Numbered from the stretch's first letter, positions 20,177 through 29,751 are shown. The stretch is 64,000 nt of DNA from Streptococcus sp. 'caviae' (GCF_001937065.1 NZ_MOWR01000003.1:179577-243576); one strand, 5' to 3'. Numbers and translations: made by a program. Notes: a model not told the origin generated them from the letters alone.

Positions 20177-20515
20177 ATGCAAGTTATCAAACGCAGCGGT
20201 CAGGTCGTTGACTTTGATCCTGATAAAATTTATCAAGCTATCCTTGGAGCGGCTCAAACTGTTTACGTATTAGACGATGCTCTGCGTCAGGACTTGGCAC
20301 AGGTAACAAAAAAAGTCGTTGTTGATTTAGAAGAAGCACAGACTGAACGCCCGACAATCAGCATGATTCAATCTTTGGTGGAACATCGTTTGCTGGATGC
20401 CGGTTACATCAATATTGCTGAGCACTATATTTCTTACCGTCTTCAGCGCGATCTGGAGCGAAACGGCTATGGCGATCATATCAATGTGCACTTACATTTT
20501 GAACAGCTTAAATGA
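20177..20515 (+). CDS. Stand-alone ATP-cone domain protein
   Basis: Nearly the whole 112-residue protein is one ATP-cone domain: VIKRSGQVVDFDPDKIYQAI at the start, then TISMIQSLVEHRLLDAGY and the final AEHYISYRLQRDLER. ATP cones bind ATP or dATP and usually regulate ribonucleotide reductases, or form the regulator NrdR together with a zinc finger. Neither a zinc ribbon nor a catalytic domain is present here, so the role is unknown. It may act in trans on another protein. AAAGAGG precedes the ATG. The gene stands alone between dapA and a membrane-protein gene. Confidence 0.75.
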   Translation: MQVIKRSGQVVDFDPDKIYQAILGAAQTVYVLDDALRQDLAQVTKKVVVDLEEAQTERPTISMIQSLVEHRLLDAGYINIAEHYISYRLQRDLERNGYGDHINVHLHFEQLK

Positions 20516-20553
20516 TGGTGCAAAGTACACAGCTTGATTTTTCAAATGATGAG

Positions 20554-20608
20554 AGACTGGGGCAAAAATCAGTATTCTTTAGGGGATTGATTTTTGTTCC
20601 AGTTTTTT
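20554..20608 (+). terminator. Large hairpin terminator after the ATP-cone gene
   Basis: ACTGGGGCAAAAATCA pairs with TGATTTTTGTTCCAGT (one or two G-T pairs), and seven T follow. This GACTGGGNCAAAA-type hairpin is widespread in streptococcal genomes. Confidence 0.8.
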
Positions 20609-20719
20609 TACAAGTATATGATTTAATTTACATTTAAAATTCAGTTACAGGCCTTTGCTGGACGACTGTCTATGCTATAATAAAAGAAAACGCAAAGTAG
20701 CATTAGGAGGTCGGGCTTT

Positions 20720-21685
20720 ATGTTAAAGGAAAAACGAAATAAGGGCTTTGTCTTATATCTGGTTTTAGGACTTTGTTTTATCATTGGTGCTTTAGGTACT
20801 TTCGTGCTGGTTTCTCAAGGAAATAAAAAAGCTCCGGATGTTATTTATAAGGGAGAATCAACCAGCGCTTCCTCCGGGGACAAGGTATCCCTTAGGGTAT
20901 ACGATATTTACTCAAAACCCCTAGCGACTATTAAAGGCCGCAAGACGGTTATCTGGCTGGTCAGCTATGATAAGGGCTATGTGGGTTTGGAGTCTAAAGA
21001 AGATGACAAAGATGTCGCCAAGCTGTTAAATGCAGGCGATTCGCTGAAAGACCAGCCTAAACGCATTACCGTCAAGTACTATAATACACGTACGGGCGGC
21101 AAGAGCCGCATCAGAAACTACTCAGGTGCCATGACCGGTGTTTTAAGAACAGCTCCGGCTATCAGTAAGTATTTTTCCTTCTATACCTATGTTTCCTTGC
21201 AGGATGTCAAATCTGACCGAACAAGCCTGCCGATTGTCTGCGGAATTTTAGGACTTATTGGGGGCATTCTGATTGCTGCCGCTTTCTTCACGCGCCATAA
21301 AGTTAATCAAGCTTATGATGAATTGTATGCTGCCTACCCCGAATTGAACGGTAATCTGGATCTCCTTTTATCAGACGCGCTTTACCATGATGACAATCTT
21401 AAAATCGCAGTCTATAAAAACCATTTAGTCAGCTATTTCCGTGGCTTCTGTGTGGTTGATTTACAGCAGGTTGTTCAGCTGTATCACCGTATTATTAAAA
21501 CAAAACGCTACTTTATCACGGTTAATCGGCAGTCTTTCCTTGTTGCGGTGAAGGCTGATAAGAAGAAGGTGAACATGTTCATTCGTAACCGCGGCAAGAA
21601 GACTGATGAAGAACTCCAGCCCTTCTTTGCTGCCGTGCAGGAGCATTTTCCTAACATCAAAATCGGCTATGACAAGCTTTTCTAA
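20720..21685 (+). CDS. Unrecognised membrane protein with two membrane segments
   Basis: I do not recognise the family. The protein has an N-terminal membrane segment (about residues 10-31) and a region of about 140 residues that would lie outside (Lys- and Ser-rich, with YKGESTSASSGDKVSLRVYD). A second membrane segment follows (about 175-193, PIVCGILGLIGGILIAAAFF), and the 125-residue C-terminal domain would be cytoplasmic (FITVNRQSFLVAVKADKKKVNMFI). The last part suggests a folded alpha/beta domain. AGGAGG precedes the ATG and a terminator follows, so it is a single-gene unit. There is no enzyme motif I can name. Confidence 0.7.
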   Translation: MLKEKRNKGFVLYLVLGLCFIIGALGTFVLVSQGNKKAPDVIYKGESTSASSGDKVSLRVYDIYSKPLATIKGRKTVIWLVSYDKGYVGLESKEDDKDVAKLLNAGDSLKDQPKRITVKYYNTRTGGKSRIRNYSGAMTGVLRTAPAISKYFSFYTYVSLQDVKSDRTSLPIVCGILGLIGGILIAAAFFTRHKVNQAYDELYAAYPELNGNLDLLLSDALYHDDNLKIAVYKNHLVSYFRGFCVVDLQQVVQLYHRIIKTKRYFITVNRQSFLVAVKADKKKVNMFIRNRGKKTDEELQPFFAAVQEHFPNIKIGYDKLF

Positions 21686-21709
21686 GAAAGTTGGTGAATC
21701 AATCTGCCC

Positions 21710-21747
21710 AATCAGCTGTAAGCACGAGCTTGCGGCTGATTTTTTTG
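21710..21747 (+). terminator. Intrinsic terminator after the membrane-protein gene
   Basis: AATCAGCTGTAAGC / GCTTGCGGCTGATT arms with an ACGA loop are followed by a T-run. Confidence 0.85.
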
Positions 21748-21850
21748 AATACGAAAGTGCAGCTTCTGAATAATTGCTAATTGTTATTGAAAGCGCTATA
21801 ATTTAGGTAGGCAAGCACATCAATTTTAAAAATGTCTGGAGGGCAAAGCT

Positions 21851-22297
21851 ATGTTAGAAACATTTAAAATTACAGCTAAAAAAACAACAACCGGCTTACA
21901 GGTAGAGGCTGATGCGCGTGGTTTCAAATTTATTTTAGATGAACCGGAAGAACTGGGAGGAACAAACACAGGAATGAATCCTGTCGAAGCTTTATTGTGT
22001 GCGTTTGCTGCTTGCCAATCCATTGTCTGTGCATCGTTTGCTGAATCGCAGGATTTTAGCTATGATGAATTTTGGATAGAAGTTGAAGGCGATCTCGATC
22101 CCGATGGTTTTATGGGATTGTCTGAGGCTCGCAATGGTTTTCAAGAAATTCGTTACTCAACACATTTTGTAACAAATGAACCTCAGGATAAGATCGATGC
22201 TTTTTCCGATTTTATGGATCAGCACTGTCCGGTAAGCGATAACTTGCAAAACGGCGTCAAAGTTGTCCGAACAGCTGCAGTCAAAGAAAGCAAATAA
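21851..22297 (+). CDS. OsmC-family peroxide-detoxifying protein
   Basis: OsmC-type proteins reduce organic hydroperoxides through two cysteines. Both are present: FAACQSIVCASFAE near residue 56 and DQHCPVSDNL near residue 128. The conserved NPVEALLCAFAAC segment lies between the small N-terminal beta domain and the long helix. The size of 148 aa is normal. CTGGAGGG precedes the ATG. The electron donor is not encoded nearby. It is flanked by terminators and transcribed alone. Confidence 0.85.
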   Translation: MLETFKITAKKTTTGLQVEADARGFKFILDEPEELGGTNTGMNPVEALLCAFAACQSIVCASFAESQDFSYDEFWIEVEGDLDPDGFMGLSEARNGFQEIRYSTHFVTNEPQDKIDAFSDFMDQHCPVSDNLQNGVKVVRTAAVKESK

Positions 22298-22318
22298 ACG
22301 ACAGTGGCTACAATGAAT

Positions 22319-22368
22319 AAAGACAGACTTGTTTACCTTGTTTTCAATGTAAATGGGCCTGTCTTTTT
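22319..22368 (+). terminator. Intrinsic terminator after the osmC-like gene
   Basis: AAAGACAG (22319-22326) pairs with CTGTCTTT (22359-22366). Inner GTTTAC/GTAAAT pairing and a T-run support it. Confidence 0.75.
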
Positions 22369-22475
22369 ATATGAGGTAAAAACATAATTTTCTGCCATTT
22401 TCAGCAACCTCTGCGAAGATAAATGATATAATAGAACGTGATTATAATGTCTCAGTATGAAAGGAATTTACATAT

Positions 22476-23327
22476 ATGCCTACTATTCAATGGTTTCCGG
22501 GTCACATGTCCAAGGCACGCCGTCAAGTGCAGGAAAATATAAAACATGTTGATTTCGTCACGATTTTAGTGGATGCCCGTTTGCCTTTTTCCAGTCAAAA
22601 TCCTATGCTGACCAAAATTGTGGGTGACAAGCCCAGACTGATGATTCTAAATAAAGCAGATTTGGCGGATGGTAACCGTACCAAGGAATGGCAAGCCTAC
22701 TTTGAAAGTCAGGGCATTACAGCTCTGGCCCTTAACTCTAAAGAACAGAGTGCCGTAAAAAAAGTGGGAGAAGCAGCCAAGAAATTGATGGCGTCTAAGC
22801 TCTCCAAATTGCGTGAGCGCGGCATTCAAAAAGAAACTCTCAGGACAATGATTATCGGTATTCCCAATGCCGGGAAATCAACTCTGATGAATCGCCTGGC
22901 TGGTAAAAAAGTAGCAGCAGTCGGCAATAAACCGGGAGTTACCAAAGGTCAGCAATGGCTTAAATCTAACAAAGATTTGGAAATTTTAGATACTCCCGGC
23001 ATTCTCTGGCCGAAATTCGAAGACGAGACTGTAGGGTTTAAATTGGCTTTGACAGGGGCGATTAAGGACAATCTTCTGCCCATGGATGAGGTCACTATTT
23101 TTGGACTCAATTATTTTAAAGAGAACTATCCTGAACGCCTGAAAGAGCGTTTTAAGGGAATGGATTTAAGCGAAGAAGCGCCTGAGATTATTATGTCTTT
23201 GACACAAAAGCTGGGATTCCGAGATGATTACGATCGCTTTTATTCTCTTTTTGTCAAGGAAGTTCGTGATGGTAAATTGGGCAGGTATACATTAGACAAG
23301 GTCAGTGATTTAGATGGCGACAATTAA
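22476..23327 (+). CDS. rbgA: Ribosome biogenesis GTPase RbgA (YlqF)
   Basis: RbgA is a circularly permuted GTPase needed for late assembly of the 50S ribosomal subunit. The permuted order is visible: the G4-like LNKADLAD comes first (about residue 59), then G1 [14 protein letters not shown] (about 127) and G3 LDTPGILWP (about 170). The N-terminal [12 protein letters not shown] is characteristic. The C-terminal helical domain contacts rRNA. The length of 283 aa is normal. It overlaps rnhB by 14 bases, giving translational coupling as in many Firmicutes. Confidence 0.95.
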   Translation: MPTIQWFPGHMSKARRQVQENIKHVDFVTILVDARLPFSSQNPMLTKIVGDKPRLMILNKADLADGNRTKEWQAYFESQGITALALNSKEQSAVKKVGEAAKKLMASKLSKLRERGIQKETLRTMIIGIPNAGKSTLMNRLAGKKVAAVGNKPGVTKGQQWLKSNKDLEILDTPGILWPKFEDETVGFKLALTGAIKDNLLPMDEVTIFGLNYFKENYPERLKERFKGMDLSEEAPEIIMSLTQKLGFRDDYDRFYSLFVKEVRDGKLGRYTLDKVSDLDGDN

Positions 23328-24081
23328 AGAAATCAAAGAGCGGTTAGCTGGCATTGACAGTTTGGATGATGCATTTTTTAAGGCTCTGCTGACAGATCAG
23401 CGCTCGGGTGTTCAACAAGCAATAAAACAGCGGCAAAAGCAGATTCAAGCTGAAAGGGCAGAAGATGAGCGCTTGGAGCGCATGCTGTCCTATGAAAAGA
23501 TGCTTTATGAGCAAGGCTATCAGGCTATAGCCGGAATTGATGAAGTTGGCAGAGGACCTCTGGCTGGTCCTGTTGTTGCAGCAGCTGTTATTTTACCGCC
23601 TAACTGTAAGATAAGAGGTCTTAACGACAGTAAAAAAATTCCAAAGTCGAAGCATGAGGCTATATACAATGATATTGTAAAAAACGCTCTTGCTATAGGT
23701 CTCGGCACTAAATCAAACGATGTGATCGATCAAATTAATATCTATGAAGCAACCAAATTGGCCATGCTGGAAGCTTTGGGGAAGCTGTCTGTCCAGCCTC
23801 AGCACCTGTTGATAGATGCTATGGCGCTTGAGATTGGCATTCCTCAGACCTCGCTCATTAAAGGAGACGCCAAATCGCTGTCTATTGCGGCTGCCTCTAT
23901 TGTTGCAAAGGTTACGCGCGATCGTATGATGGCAGCCTATGATCGGGAATTCCCAGGCTATGGCTTTGTTCAAAATGCCGGCTACGGTACCAAAGAGCAT
24001 TTAAAAGGACTGCAGGAAAGAGGAATAACACCAATACATCGGCAGAGTTTTGAGCCGATTAAGAGCATGGCAGGCCAATAA
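23314..24081 (+). CDS. rnhB: Ribonuclease HII
   Basis: RNase HII cuts RNA in RNA-DNA hybrids and removes single ribonucleotides from DNA. The catalytic core begins [21 protein letters not shown] (about residue 73), followed by LNDSKK and LIDAMAL. Catalytic acids are the Asp and Glu of GIDEVG plus the later aspartates. The N-terminal extension of about 70 residues is the usual streptococcal and bacillar form. The start overlaps rbgA. Confidence 0.95.
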   Translation: MATIKEIKERLAGIDSLDDAFFKALLTDQRSGVQQAIKQRQKQIQAERAEDERLERMLSYEKMLYEQGYQAIAGIDEVGRGPLAGPVVAAAVILPPNCKIRGLNDSKKIPKSKHEAIYNDIVKNALAIGLGTKSNDVIDQINIYEATKLAMLEALGKLSVQPQHLLIDAMALEIGIPQTSLIKGDAKSLSIAAASIVAKVTRDRMMAAYDREFPGYGFVQNAGYGTKEHLKGLQERGITPIHRQSFEPIKSMAGQ

Positions 24082-24132
24082 CAGTTATTTTTTAAGAAAA
24101 AGTGCCTTTTTGGAGAGGGCAGGGGTGACAGT

Positions 24133-24681
24133 ATGACAACAGAAATGGAAAAAATGCTAGCCGGCCAGCTGTATGATGCAGGCGATGCTGAATTAAAAGG
24201 ACTGCGGTTAAGAGCGCGTGAGAAGATGGCTGTTTTTAATCATGAGTTTGACCGCGGCAGGCGCCAAGAGCTGCTAAAAAATTGGTTGGGCACAACTGGT
24301 AACCATATCATAATCGAACCGCAGTTCTCCTGTGATTACGGCTGCAATATCCATGTTGGGGAAAATTTTTACGCTAATTTTAACTGCACCTTTCTTGATG
24401 TCTGTGAAATTCGCGTCGGAGATAATGCCATGATTGGCCCCAACACTCAGCTGCTGACGCCGCTGCATCCGCTGGATGCCCAAGAACGCATTTCCGGTCT
24501 GGAATACGGTGCTCCGATTATCATTGGCGATAACGTATGGATAGGCGGCGGAGCCATTGTTTTACCGGGTGTCAGCTTAGGCCATAATGTCGTTGTTGGA
24601 GCAGGAAGTGTTGTGACAAAATCCTTTGGGGACAATGTTTTGATTGCCGGCAATCCTGCAAGGATTATTAAAGAATTATAA
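24133..24681 (+). CDS. Maltose/galactoside O-acetyltransferase-type enzyme
   Basis: This is a left-handed parallel beta-helix acetyltransferase of the LacA/Maa/NodL group, which moves acetyl from acetyl-CoA to a sugar. The N-terminal helical cap (EKMLAGQLYDAGDAEL) is the maltose acetyltransferase domain. Hexapeptide repeats follow (IHVGENFYANFNCTFLDV, VWIGGGAIVLPGVSLG, VVVGAGSVVTKSF), and the catalytic His lies in LTPLHPLDAQER. The C-terminal AGNPARIIKEL is typical. The true sugar is unknown. It is 51 bases after rnhB with GGAGAGG upstream and may be read through from it. Confidence 0.85.
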   Translation: MTTEMEKMLAGQLYDAGDAELKGLRLRAREKMAVFNHEFDRGRRQELLKNWLGTTGNHIIIEPQFSCDYGCNIHVGENFYANFNCTFLDVCEIRVGDNAMIGPNTQLLTPLHPLDAQERISGLEYGAPIIIGDNVWIGGGAIVLPGVSLGHNVVVGAGSVVTKSFGDNVLIAGNPARIIKEL

Positions 24682-24683
24682 AC

Positions 24684-24718
24684 GGAAAAGTTTGGGATAA
24701 ACGTCTCAAACTTTTTCA
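24684..24718 (+). terminator. Terminator after the acetyltransferase gene
   Basis: GGAAAAGTTTG and CAAACTTTTTC arms flank a short GATAAACGTCT-like loop. The remaining gap to dprA shows no gene. Confidence 0.65.
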
Positions 24719-24928
24719 ATCTATGCAGTCCCAACTGGTTGCCGCAGTAGATGGGATCAATACTTATCTGGCCACTTCTTGATTTTCAGGAGTTCATCTT
24801 AAACAGCCGCTGGAGTGTTTAAGGACTAGGCAAGTGATAGCCTCAACAGTTTGGAGAAGTGTTGGAAATGGAACAGCAAAATCGAAATAGCCATTTTATG
24901 ATAGTTTTAATTTTTATCCCGCTCTCTT

Positions 24929-24936
24929 TTCGAATA
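24929..24936 (+). promoter_or_regulatory. ComX-type promoter box (cin-box) before dprA
   Basis: TTCGAATA differs by one base from the cin-box consensus TACGAATA recognised by the competence sigma factor ComX. It lies 22 bases before the dprA ATG, a usual distance for late competence genes, and the gene behind it is a known late competence gene. Confidence 0.65.
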
Positions 24937-24957
24937 GTTTAAATAGCGAGGTATAAA

Positions 24958-25806
24958 ATGGATAATTTTCAACTATTTAAACTAAAAAAAGCAGGACTGA
25001 CCAACCTTAATGTTTTACACATTCTTGCTTATCAGAAAAAGAAGGGGAAATCCTTATCTTTGCGTGATATGGCCGTTGTTTCCAAATGCAGGGATCCTTT
25101 GATTTTTATAGAGAATTATAAAAATCTGAACAGCAAAGAACTGCGTCCTGCCTTTAATCGGTTCCCGTCCTTATCTATACTGGATAAGGACTACCCTTTA
25201 GAGCTTAAAAATATTTACAACCCGCCTGCCCTTTTATTTTATCAGGGAGATCTGGAACTCATGAGCAGACCCAAGTTAGCTGTGGTCGGTTCGCGAAATG
25301 TCAGCAAAACCGGTGTAGACTCCGTCAAAAAAATTATTCAGGAGTTGGAAAACCGCTTTGTTATTGTCAGCGGTCTGGCACGCGGTGTTGATACTGCTGC
25401 GCATTTGGCCAGTCTAAAAAATGGCGGAGCTACCATTGCAGTTATCGGCTGCGGACTCGATGTCTATTATCCCAAGGAGAACCGTCAGCTGCAAAACTAC
25501 ATCGCAAAAAATCATCTCCTCTTATCAGAGTATGAGCCTAGCAGTCAGCCGCTCAAGTACCATTTCCCGGAGCGCAACCGCATCATTGCCGGGCTTTCCC
25601 GAGGAGTTGTCGTAGCAGAGGCGAAAACCCGTTCAGGCAGTCTGATTACCTGCGAACGCGCATTGGAAGAAGGGCGAGATGTTTTTGCTGTTCCCGGAAA
25701 TATTTTAGACGGGCAGTCAGACGGCTGTCATCATCTTATTCAAGAAGGAGCCAAATGCATTACATCAGGCATGGACGTGCTAAATGAATATCAGCTGAGA
25801 AAATAA
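24958..25806 (+). CDS. dprA: DNA processing protein DprA
   Basis: DprA protects incoming single-stranded DNA during natural transformation and loads RecA. The extended Rossmann fold shows VVGSRNVSKTGVDSV (about residue 109), VSGLARGVDTAAHLASL, VIGCGLDVYYPKENR, and FPERNRIIAGLSRGVVVAEA. An N-terminal helical domain (about 1-90) corresponds to the SAM-like region. The length of 282 aa is normal for streptococci. A ComX box upstream predicts expression during competence. Confidence 0.95.
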   Translation: MDNFQLFKLKKAGLTNLNVLHILAYQKKKGKSLSLRDMAVVSKCRDPLIFIENYKNLNSKELRPAFNRFPSLSILDKDYPLELKNIYNPPALLFYQGDLELMSRPKLAVVGSRNVSKTGVDSVKKIIQELENRFVIVSGLARGVDTAAHLASLKNGGATIAVIGCGLDVYYPKENRQLQNYIAKNHLLLSEYEPSSQPLKYHFPERNRIIAGLSRGVVVAEAKTRSGSLITCERALEEGRDVFAVPGNILDGQSDGCHHLIQEGAKCITSGMDVLNEYQLRK

Positions 25807-25807
25807 G

Positions 25808-25860
25808 TTTTCCTATAGGAAAAGTTTGTTCTTGACAGTATTCTAAAAATGATATATTAT
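25808..25860 (+). promoter_or_regulatory. Palindrome and promoter between dprA and topA
   Basis: TTTTCCTATAGGAAAA (25808-25823) is a perfect 16-bp palindrome just after the dprA stop. TTGACA (25832-25837), a 17-nt spacer and TATTAT (25855-25860) form the likely topA promoter. The palindrome could be a weak terminator or a protein-binding site. Confidence 0.6.
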
Positions 25861-25895
25861 TCTAGAAGTTTATAACTTATAGGAAGTACAGAATA

Positions 25896-28013
25896 TTGAC
25901 AAGTAAAACGACGGTAAAAACCAAAAAAACAAGCAAAAAACGGGCAACACCTAAGAAAAATTTAGTCATCGTTGAGTCTCCTGCCAAGGCAAAGACGATT
26001 GAAAAGTACCTTGGACGTTCTTACAAGGTTGTTGCTTCGGTGGGACATATTCGTGATTTGAAAAAATCGAGTATGTCTATTGACTTTGATAATAACTATG
26101 AACCCCAGTATATCAATATTCGCGGGAAAGGTCCCTTGATTAATTCTTTGAAAAAAGAAGCCAAAAATGCCAAACAAGTTTTTCTGGCCAGTGACCCGGA
26201 CCGTGAAGGTGAAGCTATTTCTTGGCATTTGGCTCACATTTTAGACCTTGATCCTAAGGGGAAAAATCGTGTTGTTTTTAACGAAATCACCAAGGATGCT
26301 GTCAAAAATGCTTTTGTTGAACCGCGTCAGATTGATATGAATCTGGTTGATGCTCAGCAGGCGCGCCGTGTTTTAGACAGAATCGTCGGCTATTCTATTT
26401 CACCTATTTTATGGAAAAAGGTTAAAAAAGGTCTGTCAGCAGGGCGTGTCCAATCTGTTGCCCTTAAGCTTATTATTGACCGCGAAAATGAGATTAAGGC
26501 CTTCAAACCAGAGGAATATTGGAGTATTGACGGTTTCTTTAAAAAAGGCAGTAAAAAATTTCAGGCGAGTTTTTATGGGCTTGACGGTAAAAAAGTCAAA
26601 CTTAAAACTAATGCGGACGTCAAGGAAGTGCTGGCTCGTATTCAGGGGGATGAATTTCTTGTCAGCAAGGTAGAAAAAAAGGAACGCAAGCGCAATGCAC
26701 CGCTCCCCTACACTACTTCATCACTGCAGCAGGATGCAGCCAACAAGATTAACTTTAGAACCCGCAAGACAATGATGGTGGCCCAGCAGCTCTATGAAGG
26801 AATCAGACTGGGATCCAGCGGTCAGCAAGGTCTGATTACCTATATGCGTACCGATTCAACCAGAATCAGTCCAGTTGCGCAAAATGACGCTGCAAACTTT
26901 ATTTCAGAGCGTTTTGGAGATAAGTATGCCAAGCACGGCAACCGCGTCAGAAATGCTTCTGGAGCCCAGGATGCTCATGAGGCTATCAGACCCTCTAATG
27001 TTAATCAGACACCTGAATCTATTGCTAAGTATCTGGACAAGGATCAGCTGAAACTTTACACGCTTATCTGGAATCGATTTGTTGCCAGTCAAATGACAGC
27101 AGCAGTCTTTGATACCATGAAAGTCAATCTTGAACAAAATGGTGTCCGTTTTACAGCCAACGGCAGTCAAGTAAAATTTGATGGTTATCTGGCTGTTTAC
27201 AATGATTCTGATAAAAATAAAATGCTACCTGATATGGCAGAAGGGGACGCTGTTAAAAAAGTATCTACCAATCCTGAGCAGCATTTCACTCAGCCGCCTG
27301 CCCGTTATTCTGAAGCGACGCTTATCAAAACGCTGGAGGAAAATGGTGTTGGCCGTCCCTCTACCTATGCGCCTACGCTTGAAACGATCCAAAAACGGTA
27401 TTATGTCAAACTTGCGGCCAAGCGTTTTGAACCGACTGAACTTGGTGAGATTGTCAATGGTTTAATTCTCGAATTTTTCCCAGATATTGTGGATGTTAAA
27501 TTTACAGCCGAGATGGAAGGAAAACTCGACCAGGTAGAAGAAGGTCAGGAGCAGTGGCAGCAGGTCATTGACAGTTTTTACAAGCCTTTTGAAAAAGAGC
27601 TTGCCAAGGCCGAAACAGAAATTGAAAAAGTCCAAATCAAGGATGAGCCAGCAGGCTTTGACTGTGATGTCTGCGGACATCCGATGGTTATTAAATTAGG
27701 ACGCTATGGCAAATTTTACGCCTGCAGCAATTTTCCCGAATGTCGCAATACAAAGGCGATTACCAAAGAAATCGGCGTTACCTGTCCGCTTTGCCAAAAG
27801 GGTCAGGTGATTGAGCGCAAAACAAAGCGCAACCGTATTTTTTATGGCTGCGACCGCTACCCTGAATGTGACTTTACCTCGTGGGATAAGCCGGTCGGCC
27901 GTTCCTGTCCTAAATCAGGCGATTTCTTGGTTGAGAAAAAAGTTCGCGGCGGCGGCAAACAGGTTATTTGCAGCAGCGAAACTTGTGATTATAAAGAAGA
28001 AATTGTTAAATAG
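25896..28013 (+). CDS. topA: DNA topoisomerase I
   Basis: TopA relaxes negative supercoils by transient single-strand cleavage. The Toprim domain starts [19 protein letters not shown] (about residue 22) with the acidic triad DPDREGE near 110. The catalytic Tyr lies in [12 protein letters not shown] (about 315). Zn-ribbon units follow at the C-terminus ([34 protein letters not shown]...CDRYPEC). The start is a TTG at 25896, with AGGAAG nine bases upstream. The length of 705 aa and the Lys-rich N-terminus are usual for streptococci. Confidence 0.96.
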   Translation: MTSKTTVKTKKTSKKRATPKKNLVIVESPAKAKTIEKYLGRSYKVVASVGHIRDLKKSSMSIDFDNNYEPQYINIRGKGPLINSLKKEAKNAKQVFLASDPDREGEAISWHLAHILDLDPKGKNRVVFNEITKDAVKNAFVEPRQIDMNLVDAQQARRVLDRIVGYSISPILWKKVKKGLSAGRVQSVALKLIIDRENEIKAFKPEEYWSIDGFFKKGSKKFQASFYGLDGKKVKLKTNADVKEVLARIQGDEFLVSKVEKKERKRNAPLPYTTSSLQQDAANKINFRTRKTMMVAQQLYEGIRLGSSGQQGLITYMRTDSTRISPVAQNDAANFISERFGDKYAKHGNRVRNASGAQDAHEAIRPSNVNQTPESIAKYLDKDQLKLYTLIWNRFVASQMTAAVFDTMKVNLEQNGVRFTANGSQVKFDGYLAVYNDSDKNKMLPDMAEGDAVKKVSTNPEQHFTQPPARYSEATLIKTLEENGVGRPSTYAPTLETIQKRYYVKLAAKRFEPTELGEIVNGLILEFFPDIVDVKFTAEMEGKLDQVEEGQEQWQQVIDSFYKPFEKELAKAETEIEKVQIKDEPAGFDCDVCGHPMVIKLGRYGKFYACSNFPECRNTKAITKEIGVTCPLCQKGQVIERKTKRNRIFYGCDRYPECDFTSWDKPVGRSCPKSGDFLVEKKVRGGGKQVICSSETCDYKEEIVK

Positions 28014-28016
28014 CTC

Positions 28017-28053
28017 AAAAAGTTTGCGTAACAAAAGTTATGTAAACTTTTTT
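28017..28053 (+). terminator. Intrinsic terminator after topA
   Basis: AAAAAGTTT-GCG-TAAC / GTTA-TG-TAAACTTTTTT arms enclose an AAAA loop, and the hairpin ends in a T-run. Confidence 0.8.
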
Positions 28054-28108
28054 CTATCTATCGCTTTTTTACTGTGATAGCTGATAAGAAACAGCCTTTC
28101 AAATATGA

Positions 28109-28114
28109 TATAAT
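28109..28114 (+). promoter_or_regulatory. Extended -10 box of trmFO
   Basis: TGATATAAT (TG at 28106-28107, TATAAT at 28109-28114) lacks a convincing -35. It implies a leader of about 110 nt. Confidence 0.55.
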
Positions 28115-28141
28115 AAAAGATATTCTGTTAGAAAGATTTGA

Positions 28142-28215
28142 GGGAAAAGAAACGGCTGCAGCCTCTACAGACTAAGATATCTATGACTGTAAGGGCAGCT
28201 CCCGTTCTTCTTCCC
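28142..28215 (+). promoter_or_regulatory. Long imperfect hairpin in the trmFO leader
   Basis: About 25 base pairs form one elongated stem. 28142-28146 pairs with 28211-28215, 28147-28151 with 28205-28209, 28153-28155 with 28202-28204, 28156-28159 with 28195-28198, 28162-28164 with 28192-28194, and 28166-28170 with 28187-28191. Small bulges separate them. The 16-nt loop holds the palindrome AGATATCT. It ends directly before AAGAGG, the ribosome-binding site of trmFO, and lacks a T-run, so it is not a terminator. I know no described leader motif that matches. Confidence 0.65.
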
Positions 28216-28231
28216 AAGAGGTATTGGTGTT

Positions 28232-29566
28232 ATGTCTCAATCTTATATCAACGTTATCGGTGCAGGACTCGCGGGAAGCGAAGCTGCCTATCAGATTGCC
28301 AAGCGCGGTGTGCCTGTCAAGCTTTATGAAATGCGCGGTGTTAAATCAACTCCGCAGCATAAGACGGATAAATTTGCAGAACTTGTTTGTTCCAACTCGC
28401 TTCGAGGGGATTCCCTGACCAATGCGGTAGGCTTGCTGAAAGAAGAAATGCGGCGGCTGGATTCTGTCATTATGCGGGCAGCGGAAAGCACCCGTGTGCC
28501 TGCCGGCGGTGCCTTAGCGGTTGATCGTGATGGTTTTTCACAGAAAGTCACCGATGAAGTAATGAAGCATCCGCTTGTTGAAGTGATACGTCATGAAATC
28601 ACAGAAATTCCCGAGGATGCCCTTACAGTTATCGCAACCGGTCCTTTAACAAGCGATGCTTTGGCTGAGAAAATTCATGCGCTCAACGGCGGAGATGGTT
28701 TTTATTTTTATGATGCAGCAGCGCCCATTGTTGATAAAAATTCTATTGACATGGAAAAAGTTTATCTTAAGTCACGCTATGATAAAGGTGAGGCCGCTTA
28801 TCTCAACTGTCCGATGACCAAGAAAGAATTTATGGCTTTTTATGAGGCCTTAATAACAGCAGAAGAGGCCCCGCTCAATGCTTTTGAAAAGGAAAAGTAT
28901 TTTGAGGGCTGCATGCCTATTGAAGTCATGGCTAAGCGAGGCACTAAAACCATGCTCTACGGTCCTATGAAGCCAGTTGGGTTGGAATACCCAGATGACT
29001 ATAGAGGGCCTCGTGATGGCGATTATAAAACACCTTATGCGGTTGTACAGCTCCGTCAGGACAATGCAGCTGGAAGTCTTTACAATATCGTGGGCTTCCA
29101 GACACATCTTAAATGGGGAGAACAAAAACGTGTCTTTCAAATGATTCCTGGGCTTGAAAAGGCAGAGTTTGTGCGCTATGGTGTCATGCACCGCAATTCT
29201 TACATGGACTCTCCCAATCTGTTAGAACCTACTTTTGCAGCACGTCAAAATCCAAATCTTTTCTTTGCCGGTCAGATGACAGGTGTTGAAGGCTATGTGG
29301 AATCTGCCGCGTCAGGACTTGTCGCGGGCATTAATGCCGTTCGCCGTTTGAAGGGAGAAGAAGCGGTAATCTTTCCTCAGACGACTGCTATCGGTGCTTT
29401 GCCGCATTATATCACCCATACAGACAGCAAGCATTTTCAGCCGATGAATATTAATTTTGGCATTATTAAAGAATTAGAAGGTCCGCGTATTCGCGATAAG
29501 AAAGAACGCTATGAGAAAATCGCTCAGCGATCGCTTGAAATTTTAACTGATTTCATGAATATCTAG
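28232..29566 (+). CDS. trmFO: Folate-dependent tRNA uridine-54 methyltransferase TrmFO
   Basis: TrmFO makes ribothymidine at position 54 of tRNA, using methylenetetrahydrofolate and FAD. The N-terminal FAD-binding motif is [16 protein letters not shown] (about residues 8-23). Further family motifs are [28 protein letters not shown] (about 50-73), [11 protein letters not shown] and the second FAD segment [20 protein letters not shown]. The length of 444 aa is normal. The start ATG has AAGAGG upstream, just past the leader hairpin. It sits between topA and gtf, as in S. mutans. Confidence 0.95.
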   Translation: MSQSYINVIGAGLAGSEAAYQIAKRGVPVKLYEMRGVKSTPQHKTDKFAELVCSNSLRGDSLTNAVGLLKEEMRRLDSVIMRAAESTRVPAGGALAVDRDGFSQKVTDEVMKHPLVEVIRHEITEIPEDALTVIATGPLTSDALAEKIHALNGGDGFYFYDAAAPIVDKNSIDMEKVYLKSRYDKGEAAYLNCPMTKKEFMAFYEALITAEEAPLNAFEKEKYFEGCMPIEVMAKRGTKTMLYGPMKPVGLEYPDDYRGPRDGDYKTPYAVVQLRQDNAAGSLYNIVGFQTHLKWGEQKRVFQMIPGLEKAEFVRYGVMHRNSYMDSPNLLEPTFAARQNPNLFFAGQMTGVEGYVESAASGLVAGINAVRRLKGEEAVIFPQTTAIGALPHYITHTDSKHFQPMNINFGIIKELEGPRIRDKKERYEKIAQRSLEILTDFMNI

Positions 29567-29568
29567 TT

Positions 29569-29605
29569 TGAAAAAGCTGGGGCTGGTTAGTCTCAGCCTT
29601 TTTGT
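29569..29605 (+). terminator. Terminator after trmFO
   Basis: An imperfect stem AAAAGCTGGG / TCTCAGCCTTTT is followed by a T-run. Confidence 0.6.
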
Positions 29606-29640
29606 ATGAACTTGATTCTCTGAAAAATGATGAAAATCTT

Positions 29641-29707
29641 TGAAAAACGTTTACATCTTTAATATAAAATTATGCGCATTGTTTTTTGATTAGAAAAATG
29701 TTACAAT
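29641..29707 (+). promoter_or_regulatory. gtf promoter region with cre-like and VicR-like sequences
   Basis: TTGTTT (29679-29684), 17 nt and TACAAT (29702-29707) give a plausible promoter. GAAAAACGTTTACA (29642-29655) is one insertion away from a cre. TGTTAC (29700-29705) with TGACGT five bases later partly matches the VicR site TGTWAH-N5-TGTWAH known from S. mutans gtf promoters. Both regulator sites are weak guesses. Confidence 0.4.
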
Positions 29708-29751
29708 AATGACGTTTTGTGAAAAAAACATCTTAATTTGGGAGGTTCCTA

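Noticed and set aside
28138..28329. Short plus-strand ORF overlapping the trmFO leader and start
   Set aside because: It has no ribosome site, it runs out of frame into trmFO, and the hairpin explains the composition of the region.
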